DNA of 64,000 nt, taken from positions 558,001 to 622,000 of the forward strand of contig NW_001799000.1 in assembly GCF_000165425.1 (NCBI RefSeq), read 5' to 3'. Shown one piece after another: positions 1 to 12,231 of this stretch. The stretch comes from Paramecium tetraurelia (taxonomy: Eukaryota > Ciliophora > Oligohymenophorea > Peniculida > Parameciidae). The notes below the pieces were generated by a model, which made no database searches, was not told the DNA's origin, and worked only from the letters and a program-made list of their open reading frames with translations. A program made the position numbers and the translations under genes. Each line of letters starts with the position of its first letter. The first letter of the stretch is position 1.

Positions 1-655
1 AAAAATAGTACAATTTAAAAAAGGCAGGAAATGAACACTTTTTAATAAAAATTATTGATTACATCTTGAAGACCAAGTAGATTGAATCAATTTCAGATTT
101 ATTTTGATTACAACTCCATTATCTATTTTATGTATTTACGTTTTTTCTTGAATAAAACAAACTTCTATAATTAAATTCGTTGATTAACTAATCATTAAAT
201 TTTTGCTATTCGTTTCTCTCCGGAATACTTCTAGCTTTTCCGAGGAAGGAAGGTGATTACGTAATTTCAATAATTATGAAAAATTAGTATAAATAAAATT
301 TATAATTTGTAAATGGAATGTTGGTTTGAAATTACCAATAGGTAATTGACGAAAACCATAAGAAAGTAGATAAAATAGGAGTATAAATAGTAATATATTA
401 AAATAAATGAAAAATTGGTTGATTCCGAGGCTTAGGAATAATGAGAGAAATGTTTTAAATCTCTTTTTTGTAATTGGTAAGTTTTTATGCCAAATATTGG
501 AATGGGAATGTGATAAATCGTAAGATAGATTAATGATTGCAAAAAATGCTGATGTAATAGCAGAATTATTGACATGATTGTGTAAGCATCAAATAAAATA
601 TTCAGAGTTATTATGAATATTTATAGAGAGATGATTTTGATATTATTAAAAATTA
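1..655. other. AT-rich stretch without a supported gene
   Basis: No reading frame here has the codon pattern, conserved motifs or short introns seen in the neighbouring genes. It probably holds intergenic DNA plus the 5' flank of the gene starting at 656. The start of the window could also cut through the flank of a gene further left. Confidence 0.5.
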
Positions 656-1547
656 ATGATTCCTAAAGTTGTTGGTTATGCAGCATTTTAATCGTATGGA
701 GATCTGCCATACCCATCTCTTAAAGCTGGCAAAAGGACATTAGACTCTAATGAAGTATGGGAGCAAAGTAAGTTTGATTACCACATTAACTTAGCTGTTA
801 GAAATGAAGACAAAGAGAGCTTTTATAAGAATTCCAACTATCATTATTCAAACAAATAAGTTTCACTTGATTCTACTGTATAACCTCCGCATTATAAGAA
901 TGTATATAAGGCCAATAAAGTAAGGAAATAATCCTCTATATTATTTATAGGCACAATTGGAGAGTGCAACTTCTAGCAATTTTTTCTAAAAAACAGGGAA
1001 TTCAGCAATAACTCCAGAGAATCCTCTACTCAAGACTGGTTGTGAACATTGGAAATCTACATATTAAGCATCGATTGTGGATCCATATGCAAAAAATAGA
1101 GCAATCCCTCCTGAATGGAGTTAAAATAGACCTCCATATGTGGTGGAAACGTATATTGTATAGAAAATTATGATAGGAAAGTTGGACCATCTGAATATAA
1201 GAAATAATATGGGTAAATAGGAGAGAATCCAAGAGAGAGATTAAATTAATTAGATGAAACTCATCCAAGAACATTTGATGAATTGAGACTAGGAACTTCA
1301 TAAGAAGCATAGCATGTGCCTGGATATACAGGATTCATACCCTCAATTATTACTAATTCAAAAGCTATTGAACATGGAAGTGGAACTGAACCAAGAACAG
1401 ATTTCATGAAAACTAATTTAAAAGAGAATTAGTATAATAATTCATTATAATAATAGTCATACTAAAATACCAGGATATGCTGGACATGTTCCAAGATCTG
1501 TAGTCAATCAAAGAGACTAGCCAAGATAATCCTGTTTTAGCAATTGA
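656..1547 (+). CDS. CIMIP2/FAM166-like ciliary microtubule inner protein
   Basis: Four exons, introns 920-950, 1151-1176 and 1432-1456, give about 269 residues. The protein carries the repeated family signature: VVGYAAFQSYGD at the start, then HVPGYTGFIPSI and, after the last intron, IPGYAGHVPRSV. The G-Y-x-G-[FH]-[IV]-P repeat is characteristic of the UPF0605/FAM166 family, whose animal members bind inside axonemal doublet microtubules. Splicing the last intron is needed to bring the third repeat into frame, which supports the model. The role in the ciliary axoneme is inferred from the family. No signal peptide or membrane segment is visible. The next gene lies 278 nt downstream on the same strand. 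Confidence 0.75.
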
Positions 1548-1825
1548 TACAGATTCATTTATTATTAATAATTAATATATTTTATATAATAGATGTGGGT
1601 GTTTCCAATGTTCTCTATTCACTTTAGAATGATAATCTATAAATATATGAATTAAATTAACTCAATTCTCAAATGTGCTTAGTTATCTTGTTTTTTATGA
1701 ATTATAAAACTTCACTTAAGATGGACAAAGTCTTAACACATACTTAAAAATGAAATAAATTATTTTTAATCCTTGACTAATGAAAGAATTAGTATATAAA
1801 TTATTTCGATTTTGTAAAAATATTA

Positions 1826-3828
1826 ATGGATTTAGATATAGCCATCGAGGCAAGAGAGAAAGTACGTAATCCCACAATCAAATTGAATAAGAAATTAGCA
1901 ATAGCTATTGCAGTATATATATTTACTTAATAAAGACACTTACCAAATCTGAAAAGAAGCCATTCGATCAATTAGTCACTTAGGAACCTTCAAATAAATT
2001 AATAGCAGTTCATTTCGGAGTAGGTGATCAAGATGATTATGACACCATCTGTAATTATGTTAAATAGTTCGGTCAAAACAAAATAATGATATACCCTGTA
2101 AGAAATTATGCATTTATTGAATTCCAAAACATCCAATAGAGTTTATAATTAATCCAAGTATGAGTTATTTGCCACTTAGTCTTTACAAATTTTCGAGAAT
2201 ATCAAGTTTGCAAATCTAAAGTACCAAAATAAAGAGAGAGCCACAATGTTTTTTTATACAAATGAATAAGAATTGATTGGAGGAGGCATGTGTGATATAC
2301 CAAATGCTATGCGACAAATCAATATCCCAGGACTGTATTTGATACACGACTTCATAACACCAGAATATGAAAAATATATTTTGGATTTAATCGATAAGCA
2401 AGAATGGTCCAAACTGAAATAAAGGAGAGTTCAACATTATGGCTATGAATTCATTTATGGAGATAATACAGTCAATGTCAATTAGCCTGCAGACAAACAT
2501 ATTCCAGCCTTTCTTGAAGATGTCAGAGCCAAAGTTTCTGATTTAATAAAACCATAAGCAGAAATAAATCAACTTACAATTAATGAGTATTTACCAGGAA
2601 TGGGTATTCCCCCTCATTTCGATGTTCATCCTCCATTCCATGAGAAATTCGTGACAATTAGTTTACTTAGTGGTTTAGTAATGTCATTTAAATCCTTCAA
2701 AGGAGAAGAACATCATTTATATCTACCTCCTAGATCTTGTGCATTATTCACAGGAGAAGTGAGATATGCTTGGTTCCACTCAATTGCAGCAAGGAAAATC
2801 GATAAAGTAGAAGGTGAAACTCACTTTAGATCTAAAAGATTGAGTTTGACATTTAGAACCATCAGAAATGATTTGAAATGTGATTGTGAATATTAATTCT
2901 TTTGTGAATCTTAGGGGTACAATCCATTGACCATGAAGAGCAAAAATCCATTACTCCAAGAATACCTAGCAAAATTGAATTAAATTGGAATTATATAAGA
3001 CAATAAAGTTGTTCCCAACAAAACTCAAGAAGAAATTTAATTACTTGAAGAATAACAATAATAATTACTCTAAATTCCTAAAGCCACTGAAGTCGAAAAG
3101 AAATATGTCTATGAGATTTACGAAAAAATTGCACCACATTTTAGTTCAACTCGTTATAAGCCATGGCCTAAAATAGAACAATTTCTCAAATCATTAGAAC
3201 CAGGATCCCTTGTTGCTGATGTGGGATGTGGAAATGGCAAATATTTGGGTTCAAATCCAGATATTGAAATAATTGGTACCGATAGAAGTGAAAATCTATT
3301 GAAAATCTGCAAAGAAAAATCAGATGCTTATTAAGTATTTAGTGCAGATTCATTGAGATTACCCTTAAAATCTGAAATGTTCGATGCAGTCATCTCAATT
3401 GCAGTCATTCATCATTTCTCCAATAAGTAATAATTATCTTATTAACTCTGTAGAATTCTTAGACAACAAGCTATCAAAGAGTTGTTAAGGATTTGTAAAT
3501 CCAAAGGTCTAGTTTTAATCTATGTTTGGGCTATGGAACAAGAGGAGAAGACTTTCAATGAGTAAGATGTTTTTGTGCCTTGGAATTTACAATTTAAATA
3601 TGAGGATGAAAAAGTCATCAATTAGGAAGGTATATTAATTAATTATAATCGGTAGTGTAATAATAATTTAAAATTGATGATTAAAAAAAAACAGTTGTTT
3701 ATAAACGATATTATCATGTATTTAAATAAGGTGAGATCGAAGAACTATTATCAGAAATGCCAGGCTTTAAGATAGTAAATAATTATTATGACCATGCCAA
3801 TTGGGTAGTTATCTTATAAAAAGATTGA
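1826..3828 (+). CDS. ALKBH8: ALKBH8: tRNA wobble-uridine dioxygenase/methyltransferase
   Basis: About 634 residues; introns 1913-1935, 2158-2179, 3427-3453 and 3630-3655. Three domains in order: an N-terminal RRM-like segment (about 35-115), an AlkB dioxygenase (about 140-330) and a TRM9-type SAM methyltransferase (about 390-634). AlkB residues are visible: HFDVH supplies the HxD iron ligands, WFHSI the distal His, and RLSLTFRTIR the 2-oxoglutarate Arg. A CDCEY...FC motif follows, as in animal ALKBH8. The methyltransferase shows YKPWP, DVGCGNGKYLG, GTDRSENL and AVIHHFS. In animals the enzyme methylates and hydroxylates carboxymethyl-uridine at tRNA position 34. The 27-nt third intron keeps the frame and lacks TGA, so it rests on alignment to the family (HHFSNK then ILRQQAIKEL). 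Confidence 0.92.
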
Positions 3829-3870
3829 AAATAACATATTCATTTTAATATTATTATTAATAAATATTAA

Positions 3871-4197
3871 ATGGCTTAATAAAATAGTCAACTCCATCTT
3901 AGATATTGGAGTTCTAGTGATTGGGATTTTAAGAAAAAGAAAGAACTTCAACATCAAATGCTAGTTACAAGGTAGAGATTCTTTGAATCTATGAGACCAT
4001 AAGAAGTAAAACGGATTAATACTACTAATTTTCATCAATATGTTATCGATATTAGAGAATATTATGAAAAAAGAAATCAGCAGCTTATATCAAGTAAAAA
4101 ATATAGTAGAAGCACGAAATCCTTAAAAAATATATTTAGTAATAACAATCTAATGCATAAATTTAAATCGTAACCATTCTTTCCAGATATTAATTGA
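3871..4197 (+). CDS. small basic orphan protein
   Basis: Single exon, 108 residues, starting 42 nt after the ALKBH8 stop on the same strand. Nothing in it is recognised. It is rich in Lys, Arg, Gln and Ser, with many in-frame TAA/TAG (Gln) codons like neighbouring genes. It begins MAQQNSQLHLRYW and contains a charged stretch DWDFKKKKELQHQ that could form a helix or coiled coil. No signal peptide, membrane segment or metal-binding pattern is seen. The codon pattern and the clean ATG-to-TGA frame support a real gene, but the function is unknown. Confidence 0.5.
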
Positions 4198-6117
4198 TTT
4201 GTATTATCATCAACATCTTATATATATCTATCATAGTGATGCCTATTTCTTGCTTGATTTATTTTCAGAGATTCTTGGCTAATTTCCAATAAATTCTTAC
4301 TGAAAATTAATAATTTTAGAATAGAATGGATTCCCAATCAACTATCAAATCTTATAAACCTTGAAAAAATACATTTATATTTCGCTTCTATTTTCGTGAC
4401 TTCAAAACAACAATCAGTAATCAAATTCATCTCAACTTTAATCTTTCGATTTGTTCACTTCAATTTTGTCTTTCTTTAACACATATCTTGATGTTATATA
4501 ACCTTTTTTGTTCTCATGCTTGATCATAGAAAAGAAGAACATTCTTCAATTAATCATTATTATTAATGAACTAGAATTTTATTATTATAGTAGCCTATAA
4601 ATAAAAGAGAATTTTGATTGATTTAATATAAAGATCTCTCATTTTATGACTAATATTTTATATTATTGATTTTTAATTATTTATAATAGTGAGAATTATA
4701 GGATTTTATAATATGTTTAGAATATTAAAGAATTTCAATAATTGTCTTAAAATAATTTTATGAATCCACAAATAATATAAATAAGTTTAATTAGTTAGTA
4801 CTCATAGAAAATAATTTTTAGTTAATATAAACTTATTTATTCATAGATTTTAAACTAGAGGCGACAGGCCAAAGCCAGTAATTAAATTATCTGGAGCTTT
4901 TACTTATTTAGAGATAGATTCTAAATAGTTAGGATTTGCGAATGTAATAATTGGCAGATTATTATTTTATGAATATTATATTATATTTCTCTAATACAAA
5001 ATATAAATCAAAGGGTCGTATTTCTAGTTTAAGTAAGGGTATATTAGATTGGGATTTTTTTGAGGGATTCATTAATTTAATAGAAACTATGAATAAGAAT
5101 AGGAAAAGCGTTTTAGAAGTCGTCATTTAGAAATAAGGTCTCTAATACAGTAATAAGTTGTTAGAATTAGGGTATAATTCTATTGAGGAATTATGAATCA
5201 GTATATAACCATTCTTCATCCTCAATGGTAGAAATTCTGTATATGTTTTTTTCTTTCATTATTTTCTTCAAGTTATACTAGATGAGTATTTTAATATTTG
5301 TGCGAATCATATAGAGTAGATTGATATGATCCTGGGTTTATTTTTCCAAGAGATCTAGATTGCCCAGAAGATCTAACAAAATATTTAGTTTATGGTATTG
5401 CTCGAGTAATAGTTTGCCATTCGAGTGTGGTTCTTCAGACTTCTGTTTCTAATTGATAGGTATATCATTAGTGTCAAGCCTCGCTTTTTATGAATTACAC
5501 AAACCCATTAATAAGTAGCAAAGAAAGATAAATAGTGAGTTAATTTAAAATGTTTTCTAATTGGAAATTGCTTTATAGGTTTAATATGCAATAAAAACAT
5601 ATCTAGGAATCTAAAAAATTCCGATCGCTAATATAGAAAAGAGAATCATTACTAGGATTTATATATTAGTTAAAGGATAGCCAATCAGAAAAATAGTAAA
5701 ACTTTCTATCGTTTTACATCAACTGAAAATAAGTGATTTTTTAAAGTTTTCGAAAAAAGATTGACTTAGTTGTACTAACAGTTCAAATTCTCTTTACGAA
5801 CACATCACTCTTGATTTAATCCTAAAGTTGGATGAATTTGATTTACAATTAAATTACAGGCTACAATCAAAAATTTGATCAATAAACAATATTGATCCTC
5901 TGTCTACTGACAACCTAATCAAGCTAAAATTGCTAGAACCTATAATTTAGGCTGTACACATGAAAAGTAGGCAATTTGAGAAGAACCAGTATATATTTCT
6001 GTTTCGAAATATCAGGGGAACCAATCAATTTAAATTTTAAGTGATGTTGAATACTCAGTAGTAATAATTTATTAAGTATGCAATTATAATTAATGTAGAA
6101 ATGTAATTATATTAATG
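4198..6117. pseudogene. decayed coding sequence, family not identified
   Basis: This 1.9-kb gap shows coding-like patches but no intact model. On the plus strand about 5363-6060, one long frame reads plausibly (YELHKPINKQQRK, LYEHITLDLILKLDEF, IIQAVHMKSRQFEKN) but is crossed by two in-frame TGAs that no short intron removes. Competing frames also look coding near 5330-5450 (DLDCPEDLTKYLVYGIARV). Weaker patches lie at 4870-5030 (plus) and 4270-4590 (minus, MIKHENKKGYITSRY). The simplest reading is a relic of one or more genes, perhaps a lost whole-genome-duplication copy. A gene with several unrecognised introns is the alternative. Intergenic boundaries are uncertain. Confidence 0.35.
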
Positions 6118-7349
6118 TCATTCATTTTCTTTAAAGATATCATTTTCCCAAATTCCTTACACCTCTATATTTTTACTAGTTAACTTTCCTTTGCCATTCT
6201 TTTTGCCTTTCTTCCATTATCCATCATATATTGTCTTTTCTTCATCTAAATAGTATCCCCAACCTTCATATAAGCCATCTACAAATTGACCTAACTTTAG
6301 TTTAGTTAATTACCTTTGTAATAACTTTTGTTTGGCCAAAACATCTCACCTTAACCATTGAACTAAGAATTCTTAAATTGACCAACATATTTTTTACCAC
6401 TGGGAAACTAAAATGTTCCATGTCCATTAAATTTATCCAATGCAAATTCCCCTTCATACTTTATTCTTTATTAATTATCTTCAAATACTCCTTTTCCATG
6501 CATCCTTCCTTTAATAAAATCCCCTTCGTAATTAATAGTAGTTTTTTTTAATACTCCTTTTCCATTTGGGATCGATTTCGAGCATTCTCCTTAATAGTAT
6601 ACATCTTATGTCTACAATATCATTTTTTTTTCTATTTCATCCTTGTCCCAAAATCCGGACTATTATAATCATTAATCAGTATACTTTTAGAGTGTCTTCA
6701 GTTATGCTTCTTCCCCATCCTTTCCTTATCCCATCTTAAAAACTGCCTTCAAATAGTTCATTTTTTAATAAATGAATTCCATAACCATGCATTTTTCCAT
6801 TCTTCATAAATCCCTCATATTTTGAACCATCAGGTAGATCTGCTACATCTACCTTTATTGATTCTAAATCTTCAAATTTTTCGGGAGGTTGATATTACCC
6901 AAATTATCCCAACCTGTTTTTTAGCCAAGGGTCATAAAACTCTTAGATACTAAACAATGCTCTTTAATTATGCTATGTATTTTCTTAATTAAAAACTGGG
7001 GCTGGACCAAAAAGTTGACTTCCTTTAGGTTCCCAATTATTAGTCTAATTTTACTCGTTATTTTTAATATCATCTTCCTTTTATACTTGCTATTCTTAAA
7101 TATTATGGGAACCTTATTATGTAGAATAATATTTACTTCCGTGAGATTGTACTAAATTGTTATTTTGAGAATCCTTCTAATTAGATTGATTTGAACTATT
7201 GCCTCCTTGATCTGGAATTGTATTAATTCTTCTGAAACTAATTAAACATCATAATTACACATCCTTTTGGGTAATAAAACTATACTAGTTCGATCTGTCA
7301 GTCTATACTTAACTCTCCTCTTTTTTTATTTGAAAATCTTGCTACTCAT
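6118..7349 (-). CDS. MORN-repeat protein
   Basis: About 386 residues; introns 7238-7260, 6660-6684 and 6291-6313. The N-terminal third is polar and Asn/Gln/Ser-rich after a basic start (MSSKIFKQKKRR). The region around FYDPWLKNRLGQFG precedes at least six MORN units such as YEGFMKNGKMHGYG, YEGDFIKGRMHGKG and YVGQFKNSQFNGQG, ending IYDGQWKKGKKNGKG. MORN repeats bind membranes or act as scaffolds in ciliates. A scaffold at the cortex or basal body is an inference. The start was chosen at the ATG giving a frame that splices correctly through the first intron; another ATG 25 nt upstream lies in another frame. Confidence 0.75.
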
Positions 7350-8644
7350 TCTATCTTGAAGCTACTTTACTTCCCATTAGAGTATTATGAAAAATATACA
7401 AATAATAATTAGATTAAAATAGATAATCATGAAGTTAATAATTATTGAAAATGGTCACGTCCAAAAGTCTTTCATTTTATTTCTTAAACATAAGCTTAAT
7501 CTTTCATAACTATCTTCATTCATAATGCATTAAACAATCTATAATATTGAATTCTTAATTAGGAAATCATAGTATGTATATATAGATTATAATATCAACT
7601 AAATAAATAAATAAATTATTGATTTAAATTACTAATTGGATCTATAATTACTTTTTTTCCTTAACGATTATAATTAAGACTTCATTCTTTTTGTAAATTC
7701 TAATCTATAAAAAGTATTTTTAACTAGAATATTATTTTGATTAATGTAAATTTAAGTAAGCCAACTTTAGATATATTGTATTCATTTATTCTTATGAACA
7801 TGATAGCATTCGATAAAATATCAGAGTTCTCAAAGGTTTTTGAAATCTTAAGCCTAGTCTCATATTATTCTATCATAATTTACAATCAAATTATTAATAT
7901 TTTAAGATGACGAAAGTGTAGACTAAATTCATGAAATATTGTAAATATAAATTTATAATCTATTTATAATAATTAAGATTATGTATTTTATGAGTTTCAA
8001 GGCTATATAATATCATAAAATAAAAATAAGATCTAAAAGTGAATCCCATGACTATAAATTATTATTATTTTTAATTTGGCAATAAAAATACTTTAACTAT
8101 CTTAAATTAGTTTAAATTAATTCATTTGTATTAATTATCAATATAGATATACCTATTTATTTATGGTATAATAATCAAAAAATGTTTCTAATTTCATATA
8201 ATAATAGAGAATTGAAAGGAAATACCAACTTTGCTTATCAATTAAAATAGAATTATTTGGAATTAGAGTATTTTTATAAATAGAATAAGGATTGTAATCA
8301 ATAAAAATCATAAATAATATTATTTAAGTTTTTTACAATTATATTAAAGCACAGCAAAGAAAAGATTAGAGATTCTGATGGCTAGTGATAAGAATAATCC
8401 AATAATTTTTGTTTCAATATAAAACACATCAAATTTCATTATTATCTATTACAATTTATAAGTTATATCTATCATATCATTTAAATTTTTAATTATTCCT
8501 TATTAAAAAACTTAAGATCTATGTTGCTTGGATTTCTATAGAACAGTTTTTTTACCTTTTTTAATAACATGTTTGAATAACTATTTAAGGAATAGAGTTA
8601 CATAATACGATTTATTAATATTATTTAAAAATAATAATAAGGCG
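7350..8644. other. long AT-rich intergenic region between divergent MORN genes
   Basis: About 1.3 kb between the start of the minus-strand MORN gene and the start of the plus-strand MORN gene. It is unusually long for this compact window and very AT-rich. A frame of 68 codons (8182-8388, plus strand) opens with ATG, but with TGA as the only stop such lengths are expected by chance and no motif is seen. It should contain both promoters. Nothing else is supported. Confidence 0.5.
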
Positions 8645-9863
8645 ATGGGAGCTACTTGTTGTTCAGGAACACCACAAACTTAGGAGATTAATTCAACAGC
8701 CCCTGCTAAACTTGAGGCCACAGTTGAAGAAAATGATCATACGGGAACAGCCAAGCCAGGGGAGGTTCAAAATTAATACTAGGAGAAAGAGCCAATAAAA
8801 GAGGAATCCTAACAAGTTTAGGTTGAAGACCCTCCATAAAGTGCAAATCCCCCAGATGATGTACAATAATTCAATATATTAAGGCTTAAAGAGAAAAATA
8901 AAGGTAACAGATTTCATCACATGGTCCAAACCCTGAAGATGCTAAACCATATGACAAAGATCCATTTATTGAAAATGAGTAGGTTCGTAAAACACTTGAA
9001 AAACTCGGAAATTATCATTACGATGATGCATCCTTATTGCACTTCCACGATTGTATTGAGTTAGGACCATATGTAAAAATCAAATGATGACTCTAGCAAT
9101 TTGAGAATGGAGCCATATATGTGGGTTAATGGAAAAACCACTAAAGATGGGGCAAAGGCAAGCAGTATTGGCCTGACGGATCAGTTTATGAAGGATTTTG
9201 GAGTTCCCATACAGCGAATGGGAAGGGAAGATTAATTCATGCAGATGGAGATGCCTATGTAATCATATGATTAATTGTTAGGATGGAGATTGGGTAGATG
9301 ACAGAGCATAGGGCCAAGGAACTTATTTTCATGTTGATGGTGCCAAATACGAGGGAGATTGGTTGGAAGATTAATAGCATGGAAAAGGAACTGAAATGTG
9401 GCCAGATGGTGCCTAATATATTGGAAGTTACGTAAATGGAAAGAAAGATGGAAAAGGTAAATTTAAATGGAGTGACGGAGCAACTTATGAAGGCGACTTT
9501 AGAGACAACAATATTGAAGGTATTTTCACTTTATTTACTATCAAAAACAGGTTTTGGAGAATATGTTTGGGCTGATGGCAGAAAATATAAAGGTTAATGG
9601 TAAAATAATAAAATGCATGGCAAAGGAGACTTTAACTGGCCTGATGGAAAGTAATATAGTGGTAATAGATAAAACTATTTTAAGGGGATTATGTTGAAGA
9701 TAAAAAGGAAGGATACGGAATTTTTAAATGGTCTGATGGCAAATAATATAAAGGATATTGGAAGGATGGAAAATAACATGGAAGAGGAATATTGGTCGAT
9801 AGAGAAGCCAGAGAAGTTGAAGCTGAATGGGTCGAAGGAAGAAGAGTCAGATCAGATAATTGA
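8645..9863 (+). CDS. MORN-repeat protein with acylation-type N-terminus
   Basis: About 364 residues; introns 8861-8883, 9073-9096, 9259-9281, 9520-9550 and 9662-9684. It starts MGATCCS: Gly2 fits N-myristoylation and Cys5/Cys6 palmitoylation, a typical dual membrane anchor. An acidic, Pro/Gln-rich linker of about 80 residues follows, then a conserved-looking block ([15 protein letters not shown]). After that come eight or so MORN units, e.g. [28 protein letters not shown] and [14 protein letters not shown], ending with a charged tail. Each intron restores the repeat register. The protein probably sits at the plasma membrane or ciliary membrane; that is inferred from sequence motifs alone. Confidence 0.85.
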
Positions 9864-10186
9864 ATTATCACAAAATATTAAGATGAATACTGTATAGATT
9901 TATAATTTGATAATAAATCTATGTATTTTCTTTTCTTTGTTGAATCTAAGTTTGATGATGTCATTTTGCTTAGTCAGTATTATGTTTGGGAGGCTGTCCT
10001 TCGATTTTGTCAATCATATTATTTTTTAAATAAAACTATATGTTTCATAGAACTTATCATCACATAGGTATTTAGTTAAATCATATCATTAAAATATCAA
10101 TAGCTATTTCATAAACTGTATACGACGTGTTAGTTGCTTATCACTCTATCACTTTATGAAAAATTTTATTATTTTAATTTTAAATA
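9864..10186. other. short intergenic region with a possible coding relic
   Basis: 323 nt between two plus-strand genes. On the minus strand, 9961-10016 reads MIDKIEGQPPKHNTDQAK then TGA. A preceding patch (CDDKFYETYSFIQK) lies in a different frame with no obvious intron joining them. This may be a relic of a small gene or chance. It otherwise holds the 3' flank of the MORN gene and the promoter of the gene at 10187. Confidence 0.35.
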
Positions 10187-11181
10187 ATGTTTAATAAAAC
10201 TAAGAAATTCCTAACATTAATATACCAACCGATAAGACATCCCTTTAAGACATTTTAGAGATCATTTGATATAGAATAAGAATGGTCAAATGTAAAATTA
10301 GTCTTGAGACCTCATAAAGGAAAAATAATGACACTTTTCGCTTTAATTACTTATCCTATATATAAGGATATGTTTCAAACAATTAGAAATTCATTTGTTT
10401 CGACAGTTTAGAGTGAACTGGGACCTGGTTAACCATTTGAAGTCTTTATTAACAGTTTTGTTAAAGTAAACTTGTTTTGATCAATAGACTGAAGTTTAAA
10501 CGATTCTTAAAGATCCTGTTGTTTAGCAGGAATCAGTAGATTTTGTGTAAAGATTGGGAAAGCAGCAATAAGTTTAAGACAGCATTGTTACATTATTAAA
10601 ATAATCTATACAAGATCCTTCATTTTTAGAGGATTCAAAAGTTTTTGGAAAGAAGTTAGTGTTGGATTTGGTACAAGATAAATCAATTTAAGATTAAACT
10701 CAAAAATTAATAATACAAGTAATAAATGATCCAATATTCAAATATGAAGTGAAAGAATTTTGTAAATCCTTATCATAAGAACCTGAAATAAATTAAGCGT
10801 AAATTTTACTTATATATGAGAGTTGCGGAAATCTTAAAAAATGCAGGTATGGACCCAAGCTTTAGGGCTGCTTTTGCAAATGCATTCGCATATGCTTTCA
10901 ATGATGTATTAATGAGAAAAGACACCACTGACAAATTAAGAATGTTTTTATTATTCTTAATTGAGACTGAAAAGTCTTAAGAGTAAGGAATAAAGGGATT
11001 CTTAGACATGATTATAGACAAATTATTAAAAAAGTATTGAATTATCCAATTTAGAAAAACAATGATAAGCAAAGAAAATGAATTTGATTCACTTTTGGAA
11101 AAACTCTTGGGAAAAGAAAAATTGAAAAATTTAGCTGAAGAACATAAGTTTTAAGGACAACAACATTCAGATGTGTATTGA
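10187..11181 (+). CDS. unidentified protein with one hydrophobic segment
   Basis: About 309 residues; introns 10466-10487, 10799-10820 and 11034-11054, each needed to keep the frame open. The N-terminus is basic (MFNKTKKFLTLIYQPIRHP). A moderately hydrophobic stretch near residues 48-66 (KIMTLFALITYPIYKDMF) could be a single membrane helix. Two similar helical blocks follow, QDPSFLEDSKVFGKKLV and NDPIFKYEVKEFCKSL, suggesting an internal repeat of about 35 residues. The C-terminus is Lys/Glu-rich (LLEKLLGKEKLKNLAEE). The basic start would suit a mitochondrial inner-membrane protein, but that is a guess. I recognise no family. Confidence 0.65.
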
Positions 11182-12231
11182 ATACTTGAGTAATCATAAA
11201 ATAATCATTGATTTTAAAATGGAATTCCATATCGTCATCTTCAATTAATGAATTCTGATATTTTAACATTTTCTTTTCTAAATATTAAGTTGTATCATTT
11301 GTAAATCTCCTTTCTTTAATCTTTAATCTGTAAGAATATTATAAATGTAACATTATTTATTATTTCAAAGAAATTAATATTGAAGTCATAATTAATGAAT
11401 TATATAATTTTATTGATGTTAAAATTTTACATACTAATGTATATTAAAAACAGGTGATCACGTTTAAATAGTAATTCTGGTAGTATTAAAAATCAGTAAG
11501 TTGTTTTCTGCTTTTATATTCTTCTATTAGATTTATTGATCACCTGTTATTAATATTAAATTTAATAATTATATTTTCTAAATGAATTATTTTTAAATTC
11601 ATTAAGTGTTTAAAATAATCTAATTAGATTAATTAGGTAGAATTAAATAGCATGTGATTTCACAAATATCTTGAAATTATTCTTATACACTTAATCTTAT
11701 TTGAAATTATTTCATGTCTAAGCCCTTCATTATTTCAGCATGTAATTTGGATAATTATGCTATAAATATTGCTTAATTTGATTTCATTTATGAATTCTAA
11801 CTGTTAAATAATTATTTTATTTTTTGTCCCTTTTTCTCATTAAATAAGTAATTCGAATTTAAGGTATTTTTTTTATTTTATTTATTCCTACAAAAATTTG
11901 GTAAAATTTTGATTATAAAAATCATAAATGTTTCGTAGACATATAATGGTGGAGTAGAAGATAATATTATTTGAAATTAAAAGCACAACTGTTTTTGTTA
12001 AATATTTAAATTATTTGTTGTTTTAATTTATAAAAGTAAAGATTCAAACCATTTTGAATCTTCAATTTTAAGATAAATCTTAGATGCCAATTTATTGAAT
12101 TCATTAGACTTGTTTAATCAGATGTTGGTAACCCAAAAACCTCAATTTAATTATTTTGTATTAATTAATTGATATTTAATAATTTAATATTTTGATAAAT
12201 CAATGCTCATGATATACAAACTAGCTTATCA
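11182..12231. other. AT-rich intergenic region between convergent genes
   Basis: About 1.05 kb lying 3' of both flanking genes, so it needs no promoter of its own. It is extremely AT-rich, with no coding pattern seen on either strand. The one distinct structure is the inverted repeat at 11449-11548, listed separately. Such a long convergent gap is unusual here, where other convergent pairs are 10-60 nt apart. Confidence 0.5.
11449..11548. repeat. 12-bp perfect inverted repeat with 76-nt loop
   Basis: Arms AACAGGTGATCA (11449-11460) and TGATCACCTGTT (11537-11548) are exact reverse complements in otherwise low-complexity AT DNA. The left arm continues as an 8-bp palindrome, GTGATCAC. It lies in a gap with no gene. 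It could form a cruciform or an RNA hairpin, or be the relic of a small element. No target duplication is obvious. Confidence 0.5.

Noticed and set aside
8182-8388. 68-codon plus-strand frame with ATG
   Set aside because: With TGA as the only stop in AT-rich DNA, this length is expected by chance. No motif or neighbour support.
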